NCBI GenBank assembly: GCA_021399445.1
Contig: JAJTUQ010000002.1
Location: forward strand, 6,696,001 to 6,760,000
DNA: 64,000 nt
From: Xylogone sp. PMI_703
Taxonomy: Eukaryota > Ascomycota > Leotiomycetes
Reading direction: 5' to 3'
The notes beneath the pieces were generated by a model that searched no databases, was not told the DNA's origin, and worked only from the letters and a program-made list of their open reading frames with translations. Of this stretch, positions 31,988 through 44,103 are shown in pieces. Made by a program: the position numbers and the translations under genes. The first letter of the stretch is position 1; each line of letters begins with the position of its first letter.

Positions 31988-33788
31988 ATGTCCGCTGGAG
32001 CTATCATTGCTCAGGCAGCGCCAATTCATAAAGCCACCCAGGCATGCATGAGCTGCAAATCACGGAAACAGAAGTGTGATAAACACCTGCCTAGCTGTTC
32101 CAGATGTTTAATGTAAGCGGCCTTGATCTTACTATGACATAGCTCCTTATTCTAACCTCTGAAGGCTCCATTATACCTGCCAATATGGAGTCGACCCTGG
32201 TACTCTCACTGCCCTGCTCGTTTCAAGAATTTCGGGAGCTCAAGGTGGCTCCTCACGGGATCTATTGAGGAGCACTCACGACCCTGCTCCTTTTATTCTG
32301 GATCTGCCACTTGACTTGCAGCTTTCACTGATATTCTCTGTAACTATGATTGGTAGGTCAAACTTGACGTCTACACCATGTCGTGATAGACAAAACGAGT
32401 CTGGGGCCAGGGAGTTTCTGAAGCATATATGTAAGATATTTAGCACAGTTGGCGTCACTGTTCCAGAGGTTGTCACCACATATTTTACTACCGTCCACCA
32501 ATGGCTCCCAATGATATCTAGGATTCGATTTTATCGGTCACTGAATCAGTTGCAGTCTCAATCTCCCGCTGATCTATCATTACTAATCTTGTGTATGTAT
32601 CTGATCACAAGACTGCCAGCACCTCAGATACGAACTCATGATATGCAAAACTCACTATACCTCACTACAAAGCGCCTCTTTTTACTTTTCCAGTCCTGGC
32701 CAATACCCTCCCTTCGCCTCATCCAAGCAGGTGTCCTAGTGTCGGCGTACGAGATTGGACATGATATGATTGACGCAGCATTTCTAACTATCGGTATGTG
32801 CATCCGGATGGGACAGGTCCTCGGTATCGATAATTATCCGGAGAACGCTGCCAACTCTGTAGATGATGCGTTTTGTGCCAAGAAAGAAGAGGTTTGTACA
32901 TGGTGGGCAACCATTCTAGTGGATCGGTATGTATACACTGTCGTAAGTGGACATAAAGGTGAACAAGTCTCATTAGTATAATCTAGGCTAGCGAACCTCG
33001 AAAAGCCATACATCCACGAGCGCCGCTATAGTGTCGGTGTAGGGATTCCTGATCCTGTGTATTTGGTAGTAGATGACGATACATATCGGATATCAGCAGT
33101 TGAAGAGCAGGACCTAACAGATACTATATTTTCACGTGGTCGACAGGGAAACTACTGCCGAACAGCTCAGGCGGCACATATTCTGGGTGTGGTCTTGGAA
33201 CACATATCTAACCCAGATAGGGACTGTAATGCAGAGTTGGTAGACTCAAATCTACAGTCGCTCATCTTCTCTTTTATGAAAGAAGCCGGCCACGACGCTG
33301 AGATATGTTGTGAAGCGATCTCAATGAGCTTCAGCTCACTCTTTTTACTTCATGGTTGGGTTTTAGGTTGCTCTATTTCAAAAAACCCATCTTCTCTCGT
33401 TAGAACAGGTGATGATAAGTCACTATCGAAAGCAACTTTAGCGCTTCAGACGGCAACACGGATGGTCTTGGATAACTGCAAGTATAGTAACAAAGCGTTT
33501 ATCAAAAGAGTTGGGGAGTTTTCACTAATGGGTTTACACTGCACGTACATAGCATGTATGGCATATGTGCATTTACATGATTACGTGGGTCGTGACGACG
33601 GGTGGATCGATGGCCTGAATATTATGAGAGATTGGATTAAACGCTCTGGGCAAAGATGGACAATTTCGGGTAAGTCACTGTACTGAGTGTGTATTTATAA
33701 TTTGTAATTGCAAGCTGATACTTTTTATGGGACAAATTTAGCCCGATACCTGCGAGAGATTGACGCCGCTGTGAGCCTTATGATATAG
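31988..33788 (+). CDS. Zn2Cys6 transcription factor with fungal-specific domain
   Basis: Four exons, 31988-32112, 32165-32926, 32987-33669 and 33742-33788, give 538 residues with consistent frames. Splicing of the first intron (52 nt) completes the zinc cluster: CMSCKSRKQKCDKHLPSC, CSRC and then YTC, with spacing 2-6-6-2-6. Residues about 140-350 resemble the fungal transcription factor middle homology region, including QAGVLVSAYEIGHDMIDAAF and CIRMGQVLGID. The last exon encodes only 15 residues (ARYLREIDAAVSLMI). It sits between an NmrA-like reductase and a CmcJ-like enzyme and is probably their regulator, by position only. Confidence 0.9.
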
Positions 33789-33878
33789 GTCTTATAAAAA
33801 CTAAATTACATAATATGATATTGCGTTGGCTAGCTTCATTCACTCCTATACACAAGTTTAACTGATAGTACATCACTC

Positions 33879-34880
33879 TCAATTTGAGCTGAAGACCAAT
33901 GCTCGGACTTCAATGCTCTCTCTCGGAGCCTCACCCTCCCTCTCTGAGTCAATGAAAGCACTATGTGGCACCCTTCTAGCTCGACCATCAGTCTTAGAAT
34001 CAAAGCACTTAATCAAAAGAGCTTCACTTGGAGACTGCTCATTAAGATAATACCACCTGTGCTGCGGAGAGTACTTCACGCTATAGGTTTCCCCCTCTCG
34101 GTCTGGGTAGATAAGTCCAATTGGAACTAACTGATCATCTCCAACTGAATTGGCCTCTGCAACGCCTAAGGGGTCTTTCCGGATCGTTTTGATTGGTCGC
34201 CAAAGGTTGATGATTTGATAGCGGCCTTTGAGAAGCTCTTCAGCTTCTTCAGGAAGATGGTGTTTCACGCGTTCCGGTCCTGCGCGGTAGGATTGGTCGA
34301 TGTGGACTCTTTGAACTGGACCGCGGAGGGATGCTCCATCTTGTGAGTTGGTGGCACGTCGAATAGTGTGATCAAAGATAAGGACCTTGTGGGCCCCAGT
34401 TCTGTTGTATGCCACGATTAGATTCTCTTCTCAGAAGTTCCATTAACTGCAAGTTGCATATCTTGAACTGCATTGATATAAAAAGTACCGGATGATAGCT
34501 TACGCTTTCTTCAAAATGTCCTCTACCTCTTTGTAGTACACATCTTTGATCTTCTCGTCATCGAGAAAGTCCTTTTCCTGGCTTTCATGTTTGACTATCT
34601 GGAACCCAGTGGTATCTAAGCTATATTTATCCTCAGATCCTCGAATATCATGAACGGTCGTGACATGTGGATCCGCAGGTCTATAGTATGTTTCGGGACG
34701 ACCGACGTAGCTGGGTGCTGGTGGAGACCCATCGGCATTGGGAAGGAAGTAGTTAAAGGTTGTTGTCACATTTCGAGGAGTATAGGTCGGTGCTTGACGA
34801 GATGATGCAATAGTATGAACTGACTGTTCATGTGGAGCTGCAAAGGGATCAAAAGGCTTCTGCGTTGCTGCTGCGGCCAT
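33879..34880 (-). CDS. CmcJ/AsaB-like (GA4 desaturase-family) enzyme
   Basis: Two exons, 34880-34504 and 34401-33879, give 299 residues. The acceptor at ATACAACAG rebuilds KKATGAHKVLIFDHTIRR; the later GTG-led frame alone would miss this join. Family landmarks are TTTFNYFLPNADGSPP at the N terminus, FDHTIRR with the putative first metal His, INLWRPIKTIRKDPL, SVKYSPQHRWYYL, and ALLIKCFDSK followed by RVPHSAFIDSE with the second His. These proteins are related to the cephamycin 7-alpha-methoxylation component CmcJ, AsaB of the aspergillic acid cluster and gibberellin A4 desaturase, and act as 2-oxoglutarate/Fe(II) oxygenase-like enzymes. It lies 91 bases from the stop of the Zn2Cys6 gene, tail to tail. 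Confidence 0.9.
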
Positions 34881-35444
34881 TGTGGTAGACTTAGCAATGT
34901 CAATCTCAAATAAAATAAGGAGTAGTTATGGTGTCCAAGATATGCCTACGTAGCTATAGAATAATAAGAGTTTATATAGAGGCCTTGAAATCGAGGAAGA
35001 GCTCGCATTTTATCTATGTATCTGCCTGGATCTTATTTCAAAGCAATGGTGTGACCTGATTACCAATAACTACAGCACGGTATCGCGCAAGCAATGTTGC
35101 AAATTACGTGCGATATGTATTGTTGTAACTTCCCTCTTATTGTCTAGAAAATTACGGTGTTTGTACACTTGATTCGAGGCTGCTGCGGGGTAACTCGCCC
35201 CCCGAGTCTCAGGTTTACGTGTAGCTGAAGCCGAGATACGCCTTTGACTAATCAATCTTTATCTCGTCCGGATCATATCAGTTACCAGTAACTTTGATTA
35301 GCTCATACGGGGTAGCCAATAAGTTATATGATATTACTAAAATCCTACAATTATGATATCTATAACCCCAATACTCCCCATCTATCTATCCCTTTATCCC
35401 TTAATCCAAGCGCTAATCGAAAACAGTCCTCCAATCTGACGGTA
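34881..35444. other. Intergenic region
   Basis: 564 bases between the CmcJ-like gene start and the permease stop. A short open frame at 35070-35255 has no domain. Nothing else seen. Confidence 0.5.
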
Positions 35445-37231
35445 TTATTTCGCATAAATCTTAACAAGCTTTGTAATAGTGGTTCCATCATCAAGTACCG
35501 CCTCTTCCTCCTCAATTCTATAATCGTACCACCTCGGCAAAGCTACAAACCATACATACCAGTAGAGTATAGCAGAGATAATCCTAAAAGTCTGTATTAG
35601 TATAGTTTCTGAGTAACTATCGACAGAATGTGAAAATCAGTAACTTACAGTCCTATTCCAACTATGGCATACGTGGCATAGAAGAAGCTTACATCCCCCT
35701 TTCCATCCCGAGGTCGAACGAAAGGGGCACCTATCAAAGCCACAGAGACTAGAATCCTCAGCCAAACAGCCGGCACCCATGCTCTGAATGGACGTTTTAG
35801 ATCTGGACGACGTCTCCTTAAAAGCAAGAGTCCAAATGAGATGGCTAGTGAGGCAAATTGTCCAGGGTAACCCTCAACGTCAAGAATAAATGCATAAACG
35901 TCTCCTGGAGGAGGAAGGGCAATTACTAGTAGCGATGGAATATAATGTACAATGAGTCCACCAAGAGGAGTGTTGAATGGACGAGAGGAGGAGAGAATAT
36001 TTGCCCAAGGGAGAAAACCTTGCCTGGCAACCTCTTGATTAACTCTTGCCTATAGAATTAAATATATCAGCATATTGCAGTTCCAAGGCACGAATATTGC
36101 CAATCTTACCAATGCAAATGTAACAACCATAACATTGCCTGCAGCTGATATGGCTATAGCAAGTGGCAAGACGGATCTTCCAAACCGAGGACCAAAAACT
36201 CTCTCAAAGAACAACCCAGCTATCAACTCCTTGCTCGTTTTGATCTCCTCCATAGGAATAACCATGAAATAAGCTACATTTACTAACAGATAAAGAATGG
36301 CAACTGTAATGAGTGCTATGGGTGCCACCGATTTGAGCGTTTTCACCGGATTTTTGACTTCATTCAGGACGTTGTTGACATTTTGAAGGCCGGCATAGGC
36401 GTAGAACACCTTGAACAGCGCAGGCGCTATTACTCCCCAACTCCAAACTGAATCTTTCCATAGTTCATCCCATTCAAGAACTTTCAGCCCAGGTGTCTCT
36501 CCGTATTCGGTTTTTGGCTGAAAGAGCACGACATAGAGACCCGCAAACGCCATGCAAGTAATGATGAAAACTTTGACCCACCCAAGCGCATTTTGAATAT
36601 ATATTCCCGTCTTTAGGGAAACACCATGCACGATGGTAATAGCTGTCAACAACCCAACAGCCAACGCCTTTTGTGTCCATTCTCCCGCTTCAGCCCCTAG
36701 CGAGAAAAGCACATATCGACCAAAGATGATACAGTTGCTCGCAGTAAAGCCGAGGAGTACAGCCTGTGCAGCAACTAGAGTGCTTGCTAAAAATCGAGGA
36801 TGTTGGTATGTGAACTCCAAGTATACCTTGTCTCCCCCGGATCTTGGCAGCATGCACCCATACTCCAGCGATATTGCCAAGGAGCAGGCTGCGAGAATCG
36901 CACCAGCAACCCAAAGGACAAGGCTAATCCCAACAGATCCCACGGAGGAAGTGATGCTTCCAGGGGTAGCGAAGATGCCAGACCCGATAACACGAGAGAT
37001 AATGAGGATATATGCTCCACTCCAACCTAGATTTCGACCAAACGTTGCCGTCTCTGGGATAACGTCGTCTTCGGTCCTCCTTGAGACATGGTGGAGAGCC
37101 GTAGTACCATTATCTACCGTTGCGCGCGGCGGGAGCAGAGGTTCCGACTCGATATCGGCCATTTCGGGCGGATGTTCTTGGAGAGAAATCTGCGATGGGG
37201 TACTCTTGATATTAGATAAAGGAATCTCCAT
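35445..37231 (-). CDS. Amino acid permease, methionine-permease (Mup1) type
   Basis: Three exons, 37231-36110, 36049-35649 and 35583-35445, give 553 residues, close to yeast Mup1. It belongs to the APC/LAT superfamily: after a hydrophilic N terminus of about 70 residues comes the first membrane segment with ISRVIGSGIFATPGSI (the GSG(I/V)FA substrate motif). About twelve hydrophobic segments can be counted. LQNVNNVLNEVKNPVKTLK is the conserved loop of the group. The final exon was found from its junction and ends ITKLVKIYAK; reading only long frames would stop early. It imports neutral amino acids, probably methionine-like, across the plasma membrane. The specificity is inferred from family resemblance. 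Confidence 0.92.
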
Positions 37232-37925
37232 GATGTTGTTGACATTCTCCTATGTTTCACATTGCTTGCTGGATTTGTAAGATGACTGTCGCACGCAATC
37301 CCGCTTGAGATGACGAACAGTGAGCAACGCCTCGTAACACTTCTACATCGCGATTATCTACGATTATAACGCTGTTTGGCACATTCAAACCGATAATGTC
37401 GCAAGCATAACTGTAACCCTCTTCGGAGATTACTATTCATGTTGGGCGTGTGAGTCTATCAGAAGACCTTTTTATGAAATACAACAATATTGTACCATTT
37501 CTACAAAGAAAAAGCAATGCGCCCTTGAGCGCGAAGTGGATGCTTGAAGTACTATATGTAGGACTCGTAAACATTTCAGTTGAACCCAAACTTTAAGTTT
37601 TGGGTAAGGATAGCAAGTACGATCCCCTTTATGTCTTTGACGGCCCATGGTTGCTTTAAACCTGTATACAGTCCTTCTCGAGCCTCTGGGTGGAAAACGT
37701 CATATCTTGATAAAGTAGACATTTCAAATACTAAAAGGGAAAATATTGAAAAAAAATAACTATTCTCCAGAAGATTAGTCTTGATTAAATAATCACATTA
37801 TTTTAAAATTTCAAGTTAGTAAACTTTAACTTAAGGTAATTCATGTCTTTATCTGTATAAAGCTTATTACTTTATAGCTGATTGTGAATACTATAGCAGA
37901 GGACTACTATATTTTGCCTTTTTGA
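37232..37925. other. Intergenic region
   Basis: 694 AT-rich bases between the permease promoter and the 3' end of the sugar transporter. No gene or repeat seen. Confidence 0.5.
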
Positions 37926-40181
37926 TTATACTTGCATAGAGATCTTGCTGCTAATCTGCTCTTGCCCTGCGTTAAAACGAAACAGTGGTTCTAGCTTTGC
38001 ATTACGCTCGAACAACACATATCTTTTCCAAGCCCAGGGAAGAGCCTAGTAAAAAGTTAATAAGAAGTTATATATTCAACAAGTTACACATACCTTCTTA
38101 ACTTGGTAACTAATAAACTTCCTTGACGGTACTGCAAATATATAATCAAGTTCTTCCAACGTATATCTGCTTGTATCAGGAACAAAGAGGAAGACTAGGA
38201 TGAAAACTAGAACATTCATTCCCCTTAAGTTATATTAACATTAATAAAAAGAACCATCATTAGAGTCGTGCTACTTACGCATAGAAGCCAAAGGCTCCAG
38301 TAGGAGTGAACCTATTCAACATGAGAGGGAATGTAAGAGACAACGCAGATGCTAGTGCAAATGTTACAGAAATTGCCCAGCTGTTGCCCATCTCCCTGTG
38401 AGACAGAGGAAATGCTTCTGCAGAATACACGAAGGCTACAGGTCCTATAGGTAGAGAGTTAATGTTTCGATATCCGCTTATAATGTAAAAGGAATGTGCC
38501 TACCTTCGCCGACAGAATAGAAAGCCGTGAAAATATAGACAAAGAAAGCAATGAGGCCGACATGAGCATTACTTGACTTTGGAATATAGAAGCAACATCC
38601 TGCGGCCAGCAATGTCCAAGCCATGTGAGGAAATGTTGAAAGAAGTAAGGAGCTAACATGTGAATTAGATCATGGAATGAGTTTCAAGTATGGAAGAGTA
38701 GCTCACCGGCGGCCAAATTTGTCAATCATGAATATTGCAGGGATAGCAAACACGAAATTCACAATACCGTACCCCAGAGAAGCAAGGAGAGCTGCTCTCG
38801 TAGTTGCACCTGCTTCAACAAAAACTGTGGACGAATAGAAGGCAATAATATTAAGTCCTGTTTGATCAAAATTCTGTGATTAGATAGTACTTCAAAATAT
38901 ATTCTTTAGGAGCCGTACCGCAGAGCTGTTGACCCACGAAAACGACCACCGACGCTATGGTACTACGCCGAATACGAGGAACTGTAGCCAATTCCGTAAG
39001 TCGAGTCAAGTATGTCGACCCAGCAGCCATCTCGTGTTCTACAACCAGTTGTGAATGGACATAGTACAGATCTCGAGCAGCTTGAATTTTGTGGCGGCGC
39101 AAGCGGGACAATGATTCAAAGGCATCACGATATCTGTTTTTCTTCATCAGCCAACGGGGCGATTCTGACTTTTGTCAGTAGATTTACGGGATATCCAAAT
39201 AGAGGGATATATACCTGGACAGAAATATATCAGTAAAGCTAGTGGAACAGCTGGAATAAAAGCCGAGCCGATCTGAAGCCTCCACGCAATATTAGGTATA
39301 CGATATACTACTAGGTTGGCACAGAGTCCAAGGAAGATGCCAAAGGCTGTCCACAACTGCCAACACATGACAAGGCTTCCGCGTATTGCAGCCGGTGCAT
39401 TCTCAGCAGAATACATCGCAATTGTTGCAGCTAGATCAAGAGTGTGAGTCCATATCCCCTAATTGAAATGGGGAGACATACCTTTGAGACCCATTCCGAA
39501 TCCCATCAACAATCTCGTGACAAGCAATTGATGCCAGTTTTGAGAAACGGCTCCCCCAATTGGGGTCAAGATACAAAATATTGCAGCCACGAATATGGCA
39601 CCACGGCGTCCTAAGAGGTTATTTACTGGGTCGGACAGCCAGCAACCACTAGCAATCCTCAGTCACCAAAGAGGAAGCAGGGAGGGATGGATAATACTGA
39701 CATTAAAGCAGAGGAAATATAGGGTGCAGCATTTATTAGGCCAATTAGCCAAAAGTCCCTGTCGGAACCTGAATCAATACCAAACTCTTGAGGAAAACTC
39801 AGGTTTGCTCCATTGGATCCGGTTTGATCCCAGCCCCTAGGCTGAAGTTAGTCGATATACACCATCGCACAAATTTTGCTTAACCTACTGGACCGCTGCA
39901 CCAATAGAGCAGACGAATATTGTTGCGTATAGGGCGAATGGATGACTCCATTTGTGAGTTGCTTCGAACGTGAGCGCTTCTCGTTCGTCAGGATCCAATC
40001 CTTCTATGTCCCCAAGCATCGTAGCAGCCTGAGCAACTATTGCTCCTTTCTGCAATAAGGTGACCATATCGATAAGGCCCTTCTCAGCGGAGAACTCTTG
40101 CACTTGTTGCATCAATTCCTCTCTTGGGATTCCAGCCAATGGGTTGACGATCCTAGTGATGGGTTTCAGCATCTGCAGCAT
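37926..40181 (-). CDS. MFS sugar transporter
   Basis: Ten exons on the reverse strand: 40181-39889, 39836-39702, 39657-39482, 39430-39215, 39164-38919, 38857-38707, 38652-38504, 38444-38279, 38223-38094 and 38045-37926. All frames agree and give 593 residues. Sugar-porter hallmarks are [15 protein letters not shown] after TM1, [12 protein letters not shown] in the loop 2-3, CPESPRWL before the central loop, [14 protein letters not shown] in TM7, IDKFGRR, and [12 protein letters not shown] after TM12. It is a proton-coupled hexose or related polyol/acid sugar transporter in the plasma membrane. The start is uncertain: an acidic, typical-looking N-terminal stretch from an ATG at 40321 is out of frame with this ATG (see separate entry). 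It is divergent from the regulator at 41763. Confidence 0.88.
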
Positions 40182-40321
40182 GTGAAAGGGCGAGGAGAAA
40201 AGTACTGGGCTGCCATATTATCCTTCATAGTTTCCAGCGCTATGGCTTCTGTCTGCTCATCATGGCCGAATTCATCTTGATGAGACGCCCCTTTCTCATC
40301 AGCTGTAATATGATCCGTCAT
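40166..40321 (-). other. Out-of-frame upstream ORF, possible frameshifted N terminus
   Basis: A 51-codon frame from 40321 (MTDHITADEKGASHQDEFGH and on) resembles the hydrophilic acidic N terminus of fungal sugar porters, but overlaps the transporter ATG in a different phase and ends at TGA. No intron with GT-AG ends restores the frame. It is either a regulatory upstream ORF, a one-base frameshift in the gene, or a sequencing error. Confidence 0.45.
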
Positions 40322-41762
40322 TGTGGCAATGAGTTCTATACGCTTAAGGTATTGCAGAGGAGCCGAGTCTCAGATGAAAATTGAGTTCAACGATACTATC
40401 ATCATGAGCGTGCCGTGCATTTATATCAATCAGGTAAAGATTCTAGAACCCCAGAGATGTCATCCCATGAATCCGGGGTAAAAAGCGGGGAGAGAAGCTT
40501 GCGACAGCAAAGGAAAGCCATGAACCCATCGTTGCGTAATGTCTAAAAGAAGTAATCGAACCAGAGCCGAGCTGTGTTCTTGGAGAACGACCGGGCGTAC
40601 ATGTTCTGGCCATGGCATAAGCCTTTCTCGACCGATTGAATGCCTAGACAACGATATAACCATACCCGAAACTTTAAACCACACAGACAATACAGAGATC
40701 GGAATCCACCATTAGCTAGTTCTGCACAAGCCATCTGCTTTTCTAGAAATTTTCTTTGGCCCTTAGGGATGCTTGGTATAGAGGCTGGGGTGGCGTTTAA
40801 CTACTGTGGTAGAGTCTTGATGGCGTGTGGTGTACGCTGGAGAGATTGTGCTGGCGGGCCGCCTTCCGCCTCCGGGCCTTCTGTGAAGACCTCAAACTCT
40901 CCATCGACGACCCCATGGGGTTGTATCCAGGCATTATTCTCCTGGAACTAGCTTAGATAGTTGCAATTCTACAGTACTCTGGAGATGTCCTTCTCATTAA
41001 TCGTTAACTTGGAAGATTAGGATTCTCAGCCAAAATTCTTGTAGTTCCCTTTTCTCCCGCGGTAGTGTCACTTCAGGGTATGGAGAGCCCACTCGCGCCT
41101 AGTGGCACTGAGTATCAACTTACTGTAAGATATGTCTACTTAGTGATATCTATTATATAGGGAACCTGAATTCATTTTCAAGGGCATCCTTGAACCCTAT
41201 GCTAATCATTATCTCCCGCTAAGCAATGAATACGGATACAGATAGTTGGTTTGCCCACAGGGAAGGTATGGCGAGGCGGACGAGGCGGGCCGCCCGGCTG
41301 TGGTAACTTGCTCTTGTTCTCGCTGTCACCCTATAACCTCAAAAACGGTGTCTTGACGATGCATGGAACGGTGGAAATGATCTTACAGGAGTCAATAATT
41401 CCTTGTAGTATTCGGCCACGGTTCGGGTATGGAGCCCAGGATAGGTTTCGTATAGTCGGTTATGATGGACCAATCAGACAGTCACGAAGACTTCGACACT
41501 TACTGTGCGAGAGCATTCCAGTCTCCAAATCTGAAATATTTGCGGAGGATCCACGTGAATTTGACTTCACCATCACATCTGTAGCTGATGTTTAGCTTCG
41601 CAGTTGAAGAGAGCGCCGGAACTGGGTACATTGTGAATCCTCGAACTTCTCCAATCCATAACTCTTTCCCACTACGCATCCACTATTAACCGGTTATACG
41701 AGCACAATACGAGCACAATATCCACAAAATTAGTATTAATATCTTCATATATATATTTTGCC
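40322..41762. promoter_or_regulatory. Divergent intergenic region, sugar transporter / CTF1-beta-like regulator
   Basis: 1.44 kb between two divergent starts. Open frames of about 100 codons (40640-40951 and 41251-41595, both forward) have no recognisable domain, and I do not call them. A short tandem repeat ACGAGCACAATA occurs near 41697-41720, just before the regulator start. Confidence 0.45.
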
Positions 41763-44018
41763 ATGAACAACGATACTACTGGGGCGAGCGGCCGTCCAAA
41801 ATATCGTCGCTCTGCAATAGCCTGCAAGCGTTGCAATGAGAGGAGAGTACGATGCGACGCAAGCCTTTATGGAACTCCCTGCTCAAACTGCCGGAAACAT
41901 TTCTGTCAACAATGTGAACTCATTCAATCTAAGAAAATAAGGTTAGTTGCTTCTCGCTATTCCCCTAGTTTCCTAGATACTTACCGGGAGATCAGGGGAT
42001 GTAGTGGGCGTTATATAGCTGCTCGCTCAGCGGAGTCAGTGTCCATGCATCAAAATTTACCAGTTCCGGGAAAAGAGGTGGGTTCATGCCTCGCACCACG
42101 GCCGGAATCATCCCCGGATGCGAGGAAATTGTCATATGCTGAGCGCAGAGACTCACAAGCGCCCACCGCTTCGATCTCAGCTGGTATATCATCTCCTAGA
42201 GAAAGCTGGTACCTCGAACTTATCCTCGAACTTACAAACAACAGTGATTTTCTATTCAAATCAATTGATACTCAAAATACGTCTATACATGATGCACTCA
42301 TCAACCCTATCATGAATAGGAATGGCGACTTGCAATATAACGTAGACTATCAACCGGAGCCCGAAACACACATCCTTCCATTTGATGCCCTGTCGCCTAG
42401 TTTACAATCTCTACTTGTCAATGCATATTTTGATAGGTTTCAGAGCTTCTGTCCAATAATCGACAGAGCTAGCTTCCTGGACCAACTCCGCCAGGGGACC
42501 GTGTCACGATTGCTTCTACGATGTGTGCTCTTCATCGGAAGTGTGCACTGTCACATGAAAACAATATATCGTATGGGATTTGATACAAGGAGGGAAGCAT
42601 TAAAGGAGATGTTCAGACAGGCTCAGCTGGACTTCGATTCGGGATATGAGAAAGACGTCCTAACTCTATTACAGTGCTCGTTCTTGCTCCATTACTGGTG
42701 GGGTCAAACACTGACGTTCAAGGATCCTACATGGTGGCTTGCGGGGGCTATTAATGCTGCCAAAGCGATGAGACTGAATCGAAAATCCGAAAATGGCTCA
42801 TCGGACGAATCAAGCAGATATCTTCGGAGACGGATATGGTGGCTCCTCTATGTTAGTGACTGCCCTTTCATCTCAACAGCACCTTTAACAGCGTCTTAGG
42901 TCCGGGATGTGCAGGTATCAGTGTCTCTAGGCAGGCCAATGTCAATAAACGATCATGACTGTGACGTTGAAGAACTCACGGAGGATGACTTCCCCCACGA
43001 ACCCAATGATACAGCATTGTATGTGATAAGCCAAGCTCGTCTTTCTTTGGCAGGTAAAAACTACAAAATCCAGTAATTTTGAAGTTAACATCTAACGATT
43101 TAAGCTTCGCAAATACTCTCTGCCTACTTCTCTCCTTCCAGCCAACATCTGATTTCAGATCCGGTGGGCCGACAAGCAGCATTCGGCGTTATCCAGTCGG
43201 TCATTTCCCGTTGGTCCTCAGATGTACCACAGGGAATGAAGTACGAAGATCGCCGGAAAAGCTCCCTAGTCCTAAGTCTACACATGACTAAAAGGTGTGA
43301 CTGAAATCCAGGAACAATACGTTGATGCAATCCGTTAACGAGTTTCTGTTGATCATAGGTACTACCAGATTATATTTCACCAAAAACTACAGAGAGCTTG
43401 CACAGATCATGATGGGGAGTCTCGTAGTTGGGACATTATTCTTGATGCGGCTGGAGATATTACCATGCTTGCAGAAGAGATAGTCATACATTGGGAGCCT
43501 CCGCTTTTCCCTATGACATGGTAAGTTCTAATTGATGATCTGTTTACAGAGCAAGTCTCATCTGAGGTAGTGTCTCCGCCATCTTTATTTCGATGACAGT
43601 GCAATACCTCCGACTTCAATCAGCCGATAAGATGCAAAATATTATCCTAAAACGATCTTTAAGATCAAACTTTCTATCTTTAAAGCAGTTTGAGCAGTGC
43701 TATAGCCTTGCGAGCTGGATATGTAACCTTTTCGGTAACGTTGTAAGCAAACTGGAAGGGAATTATCGAACGACTGTGCAACCACAACATCAAACGAGTC
43801 AGCCTCAAATTACACCTCGGATATCAGATACTTCCCCGAAATTAGCTTCTCCTGATACATATTTATCACCAGGAACTAGCCAAAGTACCTCTGAACAAAG
43901 CAATTGGAACGAAGTCTTCTCTATTAGCGGACTATTCGATGGAGATATATTGCAGGAGATTGGTTCGGCCCATATGTCACATCTGGACTTTTTAGATTTG
44001 TCCGATATTCAGAATTAG
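41763..44018 (+). CDS. Zn2Cys6 transcription factor, cutinase-regulator (CTF1-beta) type
   Basis: Five exons, 41763-42851, 42900-43053, 43105-43294, 43359-43520 and 43571-44018, give 680 residues. The zinc cluster near residues 21-51 reads ACKRCNERRVRCDASLYGTPCSNC followed by QQC, the CTF1-beta style with an 8-residue third spacing. The fungal-specific domain includes LVNAYFDRFQSFCPIIDRASF, the LLQCSFLLHYWWGQ stretch and RRRIWWLLYVRDVQVSVSLGRP, the last rebuilt over intron 1. Intron 4 uses acceptor GAGGTAG, giving MTCVSAIF. Relatives activate cutinase or lipid/carbon-use genes. Here it lies between a sugar transporter and a D-lactate dehydrogenase, suggesting carbon-source control, which is inferred. 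Confidence 0.9.
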
Positions 44019-44103
44019 ATAATTTCCTATTAGTATCAATCTTTTTATAACTGAAATTAATCGCTGTTCAAGGCAATATGTCTATCTCTGGGTAGTAACC
44101 GAG

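Noticed and set aside
36633..37280. 215-codon frame antisense to the amino acid permease
   Set aside because: A mirror of a well-supported transporter gene with no domain of its own.
41251..41595. 114-codon forward frame before the CTF1-beta-like regulator
   Set aside because: No domain and no convincing splice partner; lies in the divergent promoter region.
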